Shown: in pieces, positions 24,508-34,244 of the stretch
Layout: every line of letters begins with the position of its first letter
How positions within the stretch are numbered: the stretch's first letter is position 1
DNA from: Aselliscus stoliczkanus
Lineage: Eukaryota > Chordata > Mammalia > Chiroptera > Hipposideridae
Direction: 5' to 3'
NCBI GenBank assembly: GCA_033961575.1
Contig: CM066736.1
Location: 86,969,352 to 87,033,351 of the forward strand
Length of the DNA: 64,000 nt
Notes under the pieces: model-generated
What the model was told of the DNA's origin: nothing
Databases searched by the model: none
Seen by the model: only the letters and a program-made list of their open reading frames with translations
Made by a program: the position numbers and the translations under genes

Positions 24508-25350
24508 AAAAACCTCAATATTGTAGCTCCCCACCTTAGGTTTCATAAGGGCATGGACCAGGATCTACATTGTTTACCACTGAATCTACACGACCTAGAA
24601 GAGTGCCTATGCTCTATAGACATGCAAGTATTTGCTGCATTAAGTTGAACTTAAATGTTCATGTAAAAGAGTTAATATTTTAAAAGAAAACTGACAAAGG
24701 TTCACCTTTTACCTGAAAACTGTTTACACAGATGGCCAGTTCTAGATTATTGAACTTGGTTTTAAAATTAGTATTAAAATTACGATGACAGAACTGAAAA
24801 GTTACAATCATGCAATTTATTCCTAAGAAATTAGTTAAACCCTTTGGAAACCAAATGTCCTAAATATTTCTAGTATAGTCCTCAGGAACTGTACTCTCAA
24901 GAAGTTAGATGTATGGAATAATGCAGATTTACGGAATAATGCAGAAAAACAGCTTTATGCACAAAGATGTTCATTGTTATTTTTATCTATTATAGAAAAA
25001 AATGGAGACAAGCTAAGAGTCCTACAAAATAAGACTCATTTAAAAATAAATAGCATTGTAAATCAACTTGATGCAATATTTCACAGAACAAGATAATTAT
25101 CAAAATAACAATGTTTCTCAAATTGGCTGACTATGTTATTTGTATTAACCTTCCTGCTATAACTAAATAACAAACTCAATAAAATTTTCAACCTTCTTTT
25201 AAATCACAAAGAAAGGTGAGAAGCCTACACAAAATTACCAGGCCAAAATGAAGGGAAAATATCATCTCAGAGAGGTACTAGGGAAAATTTGGTATTTGCC
25301 CTGAAAGCATTTGCCAATTTTGAAAAATTTGAAGCTTAATTTTAAAACCC
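24508..25350. other. Intergenic sequence, nothing firmly recognised
   Basis: AT-rich. The part 24950-25090 vaguely resembles a sense L1 fragment but is too weak to call. No gene seen. Confidence 0.35.
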
Positions 25351-25720
25351 AAGCCGGCCAAGTGGCTCGTTGGTAAGAGTTGGCTTGGGAGCTCGGGCTC
25401 TGAGTGGCAGGGCCACTGGTTCGGATCCCATGTGGGCCAGTGACACTGCACCCTCTACAGCTAAGATGGTGAACAACAGCTCGACATAGAGCTGGGCTGC
25501 TGTGAGTTGCCGATGACGATGACGGCGTAGAAGGCGACTGATCTGCCTCACCCAGGAAGATTGCAATGATCACAATACCAAAATGGGCCAGTGAAGCGAT
25601 GTCCTACACAATTAGACTGAAGAACAAAAGGACAGCAACTTGATCCCCTTTCCCGATTCCCCAGCACTGTTGCCTTCCCCTTATTCCTCAGTAAAATCTT
25701 TAAAAAAAACAAAACAAAAC
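25351..25720 (+). mobile_element. Composite SINE: B-type-like head with T+ body
   Basis: The head (AAGTGGCTCGTTGGTAAGAG, then CTCGGGCTCTGAGTGGC) resembles the B family, while the body and end (AGCTAAGATGGTGAACAAC ... AGTAAAATCTTTAAAA) belong to the long T+ SINE. About 60-70 bp of the usual GC-rich body is missing. Probable target duplication AAAACCC. Confidence 0.8.
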
Positions 25721-25727
25721 AAAACCC

Positions 25728-26365
25728 TGGTGGACAAGAAACCTAGGGTTGCAAAAAATTGAGAGTCTAATGGGAGAAACTTCTCACAATATGTTGGGAT
25801 CTCACACCCAGAGTGAGAATGAACTAGCAAAGAAACATTTTTCATATAATTACAGAGTAAATCAATTCACAAGAGCACCAGAGAATTTCACACTCTAAAG
25901 TAGTTGAACTCCAGGTATTTGACAGAAGCCAAAGCAAGTCCTCTCTGAAGAAACTACTGTTATTACAAATCTAAATTTATTCTCACAAATAATTTGCTAA
26001 ATATAGTGTTCAATGCACACACAAACGCAGGCTCACAAAGAAACCAGAGTCTATGAGCAAGAACTAGCAAAACAACAGACAACAGAACAAATCCACAAAG
26101 ATTTCAGATATTGAACAACTATGCTGACTCTAAAGAAGGGAAAAATATTTAAAGATCTCTATAGAGAATAGGAAATCATAAAAGGTGCTACAGAAAATTT
26201 GCAACAGAATCTAAAAGAATTCCAGAAATAAAAAATACAAAACTGAAATTAAACCCCTAAAGGTGGAGCTGATAGGGGAAGGCGACACACCTTGAGAGGG
26301 CATGGAAGCTCCATGCCACTCCATCCCCCCATACTTCGGCCTATGCATCTCTTTCATTTGTCTAT
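25728..26365. other. Intergenic, A-rich, possible 5' L1 material
   Basis: A-rich strand bias and phrases such as GAATCTAAAAGAATTCCAGA suggest a sense L1 ORF1 or 5' portion linked to the L1 at 28388, but I cannot prove it. Confidence 0.3.
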
Positions 26366-26600
26366 TCCTGAGTTGGTGGAGGAGAAGTCCATGTGAAAAC
26401 AGAGCCAGAGATTGGAGTTGTGCAGCCATAAGCTAAGGAACGCTTAGAACCACCAGAAGCTGAAAGTGGCAAGAAAGGAAATCTCCCCTTGAGTCTTCAA
26501 CAACGGCCCTACTGACACTTCAACTTGGACTTCTGGCCTCTAAATTCTGAGATAGATTTCTGTTTTAAGTCAAAAACCAACAAACAGACAAAAAAAACTC
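26366..26600 (+). repeat. MaLR-like LTR 3' fragment (tentative)
   Basis: GAAAACAGAGCCAGAGATTG, AGCCATAAGCTAAGGAACG and TTCTGGCCTCTAAATTCTGA match a common mammalian LTR-type repeat in order. Family not certain. Confidence 0.5.
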
Positions 26601-26614
26601 CCCAAAGGTCAGAT

Positions 26615-26890
26615 CCCTGATCTGAAGAGATGGCTCTCAGCCTTTGCTGCACACTAGGAGAGCTTAAAACAAAACACAAACAAGCAAAAAACACTGATTA
26701 TCATACTCCAACCCAGATTAGTTGAATCAGAATCTCAGGGGATGAGGCCCAGGGGTCAGTTCCTTAAAATATTGTACATTCAGGGTTGGAAACCATCACT
26801 TTGGATCAGGAATGGGCAAACTGCAGCCCACACGCCAACTCTGGCCTGCCTCCTGCTTTAGTATATAAAATTTTATTGGAATACATGCTT
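26615..26890. repeat. hAT-Charlie relics (MER5-like and a second element)
   Basis: GATGGCTCTCAGCCTTTGCT to GGGTTGGAAACCATCACTTT (26627-26805) resembles a MER5-type terminal pair. It is followed by GGGCAAACTGCAGCCCACAC and AAAATTTTATTGGAATAC of another Charlie-type element. Confidence 0.6.
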
Positions 26891-26977
26891 ACACACAAAA
26901 CCCAAGGCCCAGTTTAGTAGATAGATTCTGGTGAAAAGAGAATTAGAAGAGTGCCCTCGGCAGTCCCCTGGATCTGT

Positions 26978-27012
26978 CTCTTGCTTCAACAGTGTTTGGA
27001 CGGAACAGATCC
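26978..27012 (+). promoter_or_regulatory. Iron-responsive element retained in the FTL retrocopy
   Basis: CAGTGT loop (26990-26995) on a 5 bp stem TTCAA/TTGGA with the unpaired C in TGC just below it: the canonical IRE layout that IRP1/IRP2 bind in ferritin mRNA. The lower stem is partly kept. It would work only if the copy were transcribed. Confidence 0.85.
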
Positions 27013-27641
27013 AGGGACGCCCCTTTTCCAGCCTCTGATCACCTTCCAACTTCTTTTCTAGTCTCAACCTTCAGAACCTACCCTGCCATCCTTGGCTTCT
27101 GAGACCAGCCAACACCATTTTGTGAGCTTAACTCCTTATTGCTGTGCAACCACGAGCTCCCAAGTTTGTCAGAATTATTTCACCCAGGTGGAGGCCGCCG
27201 TCAACCCCCTGGGCAACCTGCATCTGTGAGCCCCTTACACCTACCTCTCTCTGGGCTTCTGTTTCGACCACAAAGATGTGGCTCTGGAGGGTGTGAGCTG
27301 CTTCTTCCGCCAGTTGGGCGAGAAGCGTAAGGGCACCAAGCCTATCAAAGATGCAAAACTAGCGTGGCGGCGCCCTCTTTCAGGACCTGCAGAAGCCTTA
27401 CCAAGATGAGTGGGGTAAAACTCAGGATGCCATGGAAGCCACTGTGGTCATGGAGAAGAACCTGAACCAGGCTCTTTGGGATCTGCATGCCCTCAGCTCT
27501 GCCCGTGCAGACCCCCATGTCTGTGACTTCCTGGAGAACCACTTCCTAGATGAGGAGGTGAAACTCACCAAGAAGACGCGCGACCACCTGATTAACCTCC
27601 ACAGGATGCCCAGCCCTCTAGGCCGGGCTTGGCAAGTATCT

Positions 27642-27642
27642 C

Positions 27643-27674
<32 letters not shown>

Positions 27675-28155
27675 GATTTTATGGGAAATTAGGGCAGATG
27701 CAGGAGGGGAACAGTTTTGGGGAATTGGGGGAGGGGTACAGCCAAGTTGTGGAGGGCGCAGCAAGCTTAGCTCCAAGTCCAGTCAGGCCCCTCAGCTCAA
27801 GGTGCTGTGTTCAATTAGTTGCAGGTGGGCGTAGCCACCATCCCATGAGGGAGTTGAACCAGTAGCCTCGGTGCGGATAGACCGCACAGTTCTATCCCCT
27901 GAGCCACCCGATGGGCAGCTCAGCTCAAGGTGCGGAGTTCAGTCTTTAGTTGCAGGCAGGAGTAGCCCACCATCTTGAACAGTATTAGCACCGTGCTTTC
28001 ACCAGCTGAGCCTTCCTGCCACGTGCTGGCAGCCCAATGGCAGTTCAGCTCTGGTGCAGCTCACTGGCCCATGTGGGAACCGAACCGGAAACCCTGTTGC
28101 TCAGGGCTCGCATTTTTGAGCAAGGACTTAACCAACTGAGCCACTCGGCCAGCCC
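27642..28155 (-). mobile_element. Full-length B-type SINE inside the FTL pseudogene
   Basis: Antisense element of about 510 bp ending CCAACTGAGCCACTCGGCCA. The direct repeat GGCAAGTATCT (27631-27641 and 28156-28166) is FTL coding sequence, so the SINE is younger than the retrocopy. The 3' end shows a run of 24 A on this strand (T on the SINE strand) where other copies have TCTTT followed by an A tail. The middle holds two related ~100 bp segments (GCTCAGCTCAAGGTGC occurs twice). Confidence 0.92.
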
Positions 28156-29011
28156 GGCAAGTATCTGTTTGAAAGGCTTACCCTCAAGCACGACTAGGAG
28201 CCTTTGGAGCCCAGAGGTCTTCGAGGGGCCCCTCTGCATTCCCCTGGCATTGGGCTTCTGCCTAAGCCTCCCCCCTGAAGCCACTAGGCAGCCTTCTAAC
28301 CACCCTGGAGCCCTCTCCCATGCCATGGACCAAATTGAAACAATAAAGCTTTTCGCAGCAAAAAAAACAAACGAGAGAGAGAATTAGGAAACTGAAAAAA
28401 GAGAAATAATAAAAGAGTGGAAACTAATGAAATAAAGGATAGCAAAGCAATAGAGAAAAATCAACGAAACAAAAAGTTCATTCTTTGACAAGAGCAACAA
28501 AATTGACAAACATTTAGCTAGACTGATGGAAAAAAAAGACTCAAATTAGTAGAATCACAAATGAAAGAGGGGACATTATTACTGACTTAACAGAAAGAAA
28601 AAGGATTATAAAGGAATACTGTACACAATTGTATGCTAACAAATTAAATAACCTTGATGAAATGGACAAATTCTTATAAAGACACAAAATTCTTACAAAG
28701 ACACAAAATTCTTACAAAGACTCAAGAAGAAATAGCAAATGAATAGACCAGTAACAAGTGAAGAGATTGAGTTAATAATCAGAAAACTATCCACAAAGCC
28801 TAAATCCAGATGGCTTCACTACTGAATTCTTTCAAATATTTAAGGAAGAATCAATGCTAATTCTTCACAAACTCTTCTAAAAATTAGAAGAGGATGGAGC
28901 ACTTTTCAATTCATTTTATGATGCCAATATTACTCTGATACTAAAACCAGAAAAATACATCAGAAGAAAATTAATCTATGGACCAATATCTATGAAGAAT
29001 ACGGACAAACT

Positions 29012-29121
29012 GGGCCGGCCGAGTAGCGCGGTGGTTAAGTGCTGGCTTGGGAAGCCGGCGGCCCCGGTTCGGGTCCCACGTATGAGGGCCAGTGACACGG
29101 CCCTCAAAAAAAAAAAAAAAA
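29012..29121 (+). mobile_element. Short head-only SINE
   Basis: GGGCCGGCCGAGTAGCGCGG to CACGGCCCTC plus A tail. Target duplication ACGGACAAACT / ATGGACAAATT inside the L1. Confidence 0.93.
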
Positions 29122-29754
29122 TGGACAAATTAATCCTCAGCAAAAAACTAGCAAAACAAATGCAGCAACATATAAAAACAATAATATACTATGACCAAAT
29201 AGGATGCAAGTTTGGTCTAACTTCCAAAAATCAATTAATGTAATACTTCATATAAATATAAGAAAAAAACAAAACTTATGTGAACATTTCAACAGATACA
29301 GAAAAGAGTTTGACAAAATCCAAACTGTTTCATGATAAAAAAAAACAAAAAACACTCAACAGACTAGAAACAGAAGGGAACTTCATCAATACGATAGAGT
29401 GTCTTCAAAAACACCCACAGTTAACATTATACTTAATTGTGAAAGACTGACTGCTGTCCCCCTAATGGAAGGAACAAGACAAGGATGGCTTCTCTTGCTA
29501 TTTCTATTCCATATTGTACTGAAGGTTCTAGTCAGTGCAAATAGGCAAGAAAAAGAAGTAAAAACACCCAGATCTAAAAGAAAGACATGAAACTATTCAC
29601 ATATGACAATGATCTCATGTAAAGAAAATCCTCAAATGGGAGGAGGGTTGGGGGATGGAGGAGGTAAAGGGATCTGGTAGCCACAAAATAGTCATGGGGA
29701 TGTGAAATACAGTATGTGGAATACAATCAATAATGTTGTAAAGATCATATAGGG

Positions 29755-29801
29755 TGCCACATATGAGGTCCAGTGACACTGCCCTCAAAAAAAAAAAAAA
29801 G
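29755..29801 (+). mobile_element. 3' fragment of a short SINE
   Basis: Only CCACATATGAGGTCCAGTGA through CACTGCCCTC and the A tail remain; the head is missing. Confidence 0.8.
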
Positions 29802-30770
29802 AATGTACAAAGACAATACACAGAATGAGGAAAAATATTTGCAAATCATATATCTAATTTGTATCAGGGCCTTATGTACAGAAATAAAAAGAAATCTTAC
29901 AACTCAATAATAATTTTTTTAACACTGAATTTAAGAAATGGGTATAGGATATGAATAGCTAGTTCTCCAAGGATGATATACAAATGGCCAATAAGCACAT
30001 GAAACGATCCTTAACATCATTCGTCATTAGGGAAATGCAAATTAAAACCACAGTGAGATGCTACTTCACACTCACTAAAATGACTAGAATCAAAAAGTGA
30101 AATAATAATAAGTGTTGGAAAAATCTGTGGAGAATTTTGAATTCTCTTACACTCACTGCTGGTGGAAATGTACATGGTGCAGCTCCTTTGGAAAACAAGT
30201 CTGGCAGTTCCTCAAATGATTAAACACAGAGTAACCACATTGTCCAGGAAATCCACTCTTACGTATATATACCTAAGAGAAATGAAAACATATATCTACA
30301 CAAAAATTGCACATGAATGCTTATAGCAACATTACTCATAATAGCCAAAAGAAAGAAATAATCCGATGCCCATCAATGGTCAAATAGACACTGGAATATT
30401 ATTCAACTATAAAAAGAAATGAAATACTGATTCACGCTACAATATGGATGAACCTTCTAAATATTATGCTGAGTGAAAGAAGCTAGTTCCAAGAGACCAC
30501 ATATTATATGATTCCACTTATATGAAATCTTGAGAATGGGAAATCTATAGAGGTAGAAAGTAAATTAGTGTTTGCTTAGCTTTGGAGTGGGAAATAGGTT
30601 AATAGCTAAAGGGCACAAGATTTCTTTTGAGGTGATGAAAATGTTCTAAAACTGACTGTGGTGATGTTTGTACATATCTGTGAATAGAACAAAAAAATCA
30701 TTCAATTGTGCAGATTAAATGTGTGAACTGTTTGGTTTGTGAATTATATCTCAATAAAACTGTTTAAAAA

Positions 30771-31565
30771 ATATAATGAGACACTCAATCTCAGGTACCA
30801 AACCTGCACTTCCACAGACCTGAAAAGGAGTGCCTCTTTAGATATTGCATCCTAGGTTCTTTGCCATGCTATATCCTAATCCCAGGTGTGCTCTGCCTCC
30901 TAACCCCTTACAGAAAGATAACTGCTTTTTATCAGTTTATCCCCTTGCCTCAGCAGAGGTTTTATGTAAAAGGGCTAAAAGTAGAAAGTTGCTTGCAAGA
31001 CAGTACTCACTTCCTTTCTTTTTTTTTTTTAAGTACAGAGTTCATAAAGTTTATGACAAGCATCTTTGTAAGCAACAAAATACTTCCCTTTTCAGAGCAA
31101 GCACACAGCAGAATGATAGATTTCCTCAAAATTTATGGTCTTAAAATAAGAGGGTGATGCAAGAAAGGCCCTGAGTTTTACTTGGTAGCAGCACTTGAAG
31201 GAACTGGGAAGATTTTAGAGAGGATGACTATGTGGTACCCCTAGACAGGGGCTTTGGGGTTCATAGCCTCAACCAAATTTCCTGGCCATAGCTTATGAAT
31301 TGTATGCAAGGAGAAAGCTGTCAGACTTCCAGAGACCACTAGGACCCTGGAAGAGACAGATGTTGGCAGAAACCTTCAGGAACCAGAGCTATACCCTCTT
31401 TTTGTTTTCCCGGTATTCTATAAAGCCTAGGTGGAGAAGGGAGCCCCTGATATTGATGAATATTTTATTTCTTGGTACCCTGACAGAATGAGAGCTTTGA
31501 GTCTATTAATTAGATGTTTTTTAAAACAATAAAGAAATGGCTATTTCTAATACACTTGAGGTTTT
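30771..31565. other. Intergenic sequence, no gene recognised
   Basis: Two overlapping + strand frames (30845-31157, 98-99 codons) run through a T-run and have no motif. Considered chance. Confidence 0.4.
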
Positions 31566-31910
31566 GCTTTTAAATGTTTTTATTTGGAAATACTTTCAAA
31601 TAAAGTTGCAAAAATTAAAATGATACAAAGAATATCCATCTGTCCTTTACCTAGGTTCACCTATTGTTAAAATTTTCCATTTGCTTTATTATTTATTTCT
31701 ATAACTATATATGTGTATATATATTTATATATTTATGCCTATGTATATATACAGAGCATTTTTATGAACCATTTGAGAATAAGTTATATATAATATATAT
31801 TCTCATTTGAGAATAACATGTTACATATAATATATATTATATATGTGATATATGTTATATATGTAATATTATACCTAAAATATTAGACATATTAAAACCA
31901 AGAGCAATAT
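31566..31910 (-). repeat. L1-like relic with AT microsatellite
   Basis: TACTTTCAAATAAAGTTGCA and CCTTTACCTAGGTTCACCTA resemble an antisense old L1 3' region. 31700-31870 is (TA)n-rich with repeated TATATAATATATATT blocks. Confidence 0.55.
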
Positions 31911-33009
31911 TATCTTTCACAACCAGATTAGAGTGCCAAATTTAGCAAATAAAAATACAGGACACTCTGGGCAAATTCCAGAAATTAAAGCTTCTGAGCT
32001 TTCTCTGACTAGTAGAACTATTATACTCCCTCTTCTGGACAGACTTAAAAACTGTTGTTGGATTTGATGAATTCTGGGTCTCCTTGGTTACCCCTCAATT
32101 TCTAAGTCATAAGCTGAAGACACTGGGCAAGGTTCCTGATAACCAGTTTGTGTCTGTCATGATCTTGCTGATAAAGGTGAGGGAGGGCTGATTGACTCTG
32201 GTATTGAATTAACACTTGTATTTCTCCTGTCTTTTATAGTTGCGCTATATAATTCCATCTCTTGAAAGTTCTCTTATTTAGTAGTGTTTCTCAGAATTGC
32301 ATTAAATTGAATAAGAATGGTCTTACAAAAACCACTGCTTATCAAATTTCATATGAATTTTGCTCCAGGACACATAATTGTTTCCCAAGCCTTATGGGAT
32401 TAAAAAAACCTGCTGACTCCATTAAAGGAAACACCCAACTGCTTAGCAAAAACTGTAACTACAAACTATGGCATGTAATTTTTCAGAACTTGGCATTACA
32501 ATCCATTTGCACCTTGGTAGTTTGGATTTTATTATGGCCACTGGCACTTTGAAGGAAACAAAGTAATACTTTGAATTTATTATGCTTTTTATCTGTGAAC
32601 CTCAAAGCACTTCGCAGCCATTTATTAGGTTACTGTAGCCATGGTGTGAATATTATTACACCCTTCTCGCAAAAAAGTCTGACTAGGGAGAGAGTTGTAA
32701 GATATTGGTCAAAATCACAGTCATGGAAAGGAGACCAAGCCAGGAAACTCAGGAGCAAATGAGTGGCAGGAAAGCACTTCTCAGCGTCTCCCAGACCTCA
32801 AGTGACTTGAAAGGTGAACATTCCGTAGAAGAGAGGAGGCCAAAATGAAAAGAAATTTATCTCAGTAATTTTTCTTCTTCCTCTGTATTCCTATCGTTAT
32901 TGCTCTTTGTACCTTTTATGGAGCTTATACATTGTTGTCTGTGTTAAATACTGACCCATCGTTCCTGCTTCACAACTTCCCTATTTTTCAGTCATTCTTG
33001 TTCTATCTC
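31911..33009. other. Intergenic sequence upstream of the PGM2L1 promoter
   Basis: 32570-32730 may be a very worn MIR (AATATTATTACACCCTTCTC). No gene recognised. Confidence 0.35.
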
Positions 33010-33240
33010 CTAGTCCACTGTAGCAGCACAGCGAAAAGAACTGCCAGCTGAGGAGCTCTGAAACCAGGTTAGAATCCTGATTGCATCATTTACGAACTTC
33101 GCCTCTGAAGGGGTCGGTTCGCTATCAGAGAGGCAGTTTATTCTTTGTGCATAAAATGGGGATGGCTCACGCCCACCTACCTCGCAGGAGGGTTCAAGCC
33201 ATTGAATGCGATTAGTAAACTGTAAAGCACTAAGTGGATA
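33010..33240 (+). repeat. MIR, left and central part
   Basis: CCAGGTTAGAATCCTGATTG and TGTGCATAAAATGGGGATGG, then CTACCTCGCAGGAGGGTTCA, are MIR landmarks. It ends about 90 bp before the CpG island. Confidence 0.7.
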
Positions 33241-33393
33241 CAAGTGGTCACCTTACAGTATAAGTCCTTGTTTAGTTTAATTTAAGCCCAGGACCACAAG
33301 ACGCAGAGTAACTAACAGGTACAGGGCGTGTTCGTAGGGAACAGCCTTAGGCGAGATCTTTTTCCTGGGAGGAAAAGGAGGGTGCAGAGCTGC

Positions 33394-33458
33394 TGGGAGT
33401 CGTAGTCCTTGCGCCGGTCTCCGCAGACCTTGTGGAAAGAAAAGAACTACAGCTCCCA
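33394..33458. promoter_or_regulatory. Two inverted ZNF143-like motifs
   Basis: Minus-strand ACTACGACTCCCA (33394-33406) and plus-strand ACTACAGCTCCCA (33446-33458) both fit the ACTAYRNNNCCCR motif bound by ZNF143 (often with THAP11) at promoters. They face away from each other across 39 bp, about 330-400 bp upstream of the GC boxes. Confidence 0.7.
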
Positions 33459-33787
33459 TAAGGCTGTGCGGGACAGCCCCGCTCACCCTCCCGCCAGGCG
33501 AGTGCCCTAAGGCGAAACTGGAGGGCAACTTGCTCGCTCGCTGGGAGCGCTGAGGTGGGGGGCTTGTGGTGTGTGGGGGGGCACGAGAAAAGAAGACGCT
33601 TGGGAGTGTGTGGGGATTGGAACAAGGATGAGAACCGTGGCAAAAGGCAAATTTAAAAAAATAAAAAGAGCCGTGCCCCATTTCTTCCCCACCCTAGCAG
33701 ACGCTAATTCCCGCTACCGCGGGGACACCGGGAACACTCCCCACCTGGTGCTTCACGCCGTGAGGGCTTAAGTCAGTGAGGCGGAAA

Positions 33788-33818
33788 GGGGCGGGGCCAG
33801 CGGCGCGGGGGCGGGGCC
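33788..33818 (+). promoter_or_regulatory. Tandem GC boxes (SP1/KLF type)
   Basis: GGGGCGGGGCC occurs twice, at 33788-33798 and within 33807-33818. This is a typical TATA-less core promoter arrangement just upstream of the likely 5' UTR. Confidence 0.75.
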
Positions 33819-34133
33819 TACGGTGGTCAAGGCGGAGGCGGAGGCGGCGTCGGCGGCGGCCACAGCCACTACCCAGACATCTGGGACTGTTGTTCTCTGG
33901 CGGTGGGACCGCCTCAGTGTATTCCCCCCAGGAGAGACCAGCAGCTGGTTTGCCGGGGAGCGGGCGGCCGCCTATACCCTTTCTCCTGCTTCCGGCGCAC
34001 ACACCCTGCGGTGGGTCTCTGATGCCCTAGCGAGGAAGGGGCATCGGGACCCTGGTGAGAGGGAGCACCTCAGGCCCTCCCAAATCGGTGTCTTCGTCGG
34101 CCCCCCTGGCTCGCACACCCCAGTCTGGCTGCC

Positions 34134-34244
34134 ATGGCTGAAAACGCAGAAGGGGATTTGAACTCCAACCTGCTCCATGCCCCCTACCACACCGGGGACC
34201 CTCAGTTAGACACGGCCATCGGGCAGTGGCTCCGCTGGGATAAG
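34134..34244 (+). CDS. PGM2L1: PGM2L1 coding exon 1
   Basis: The start is set by GCCATGG, a strong Kozak context, and by the family N-terminus [10 protein letters not shown]. It encodes residues 1-37, ending QWLRWDK, and the donor is AAG|GTGGGT (phase 0). The upstream frame at 33823-34161 is in another frame and is ordinary 5' UTR. Reading through the donor gives a 136-codon frame that is an intron artefact. Confidence 0.96.

Larger units (their letters stand above)
26948..28377 (+). pseudogene. FTL: Processed ferritin light chain (FTL) pseudogene
   Basis: This is an intronless copy of FTL mRNA: 5' UTR with iron-responsive element, coding part, 3' UTR, AATAAA at 28342-28347 and A tail from 28360. 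Direct repeats AGAGAATTAG (26937-26946 and 28378-28387) mark L1-driven retroposition. The coding part is dead. The start codon is ACG (27152-27154), codon 26 is TGA (27227-27229), and there is a frame disruption near 27350-27375. Recognisable peptides include [34 protein letters not shown] and [14 protein letters not shown]. The last coding block (KYLFERLTLKHD, then TAG at 28195-28197) is separated by a SINE inserted at 27642-28155. In the living paralogue the product is the light subunit of the iron-storage ferritin shell. There is no evidence that this copy makes protein. Confidence 0.95.
28388..30770 (+). mobile_element. Degenerate L1, ORF2 to 3' end, sense
   Basis: Sense L1 text: TTAGCTAGACTGATGGAAAA, CCAGATGGCTTCACTACTGA, GGAACAAGACAAGGATGGCT, ACAAATGGCCAATAAGCACA and a 3' end ATCTCAATAAAACTGTTTAA. 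Stops and gaps throughout. The stretch 29640-29800 is a non-L1 insertion containing a SINE tail fragment. The short SINE at 29012 is also inserted. Confidence 0.85.

Noticed and set aside
27432..27692. 86-codon ferritin-like open frame
   Set aside because: Part of the FTL retrocopy downstream of an in-frame stop and a frame disruption; ends in SINE sequence.
30845..31157. Two overlapping ~98-codon frames
   Set aside because: Two shifted frames over the same T-run, no motif, no homology recognised.
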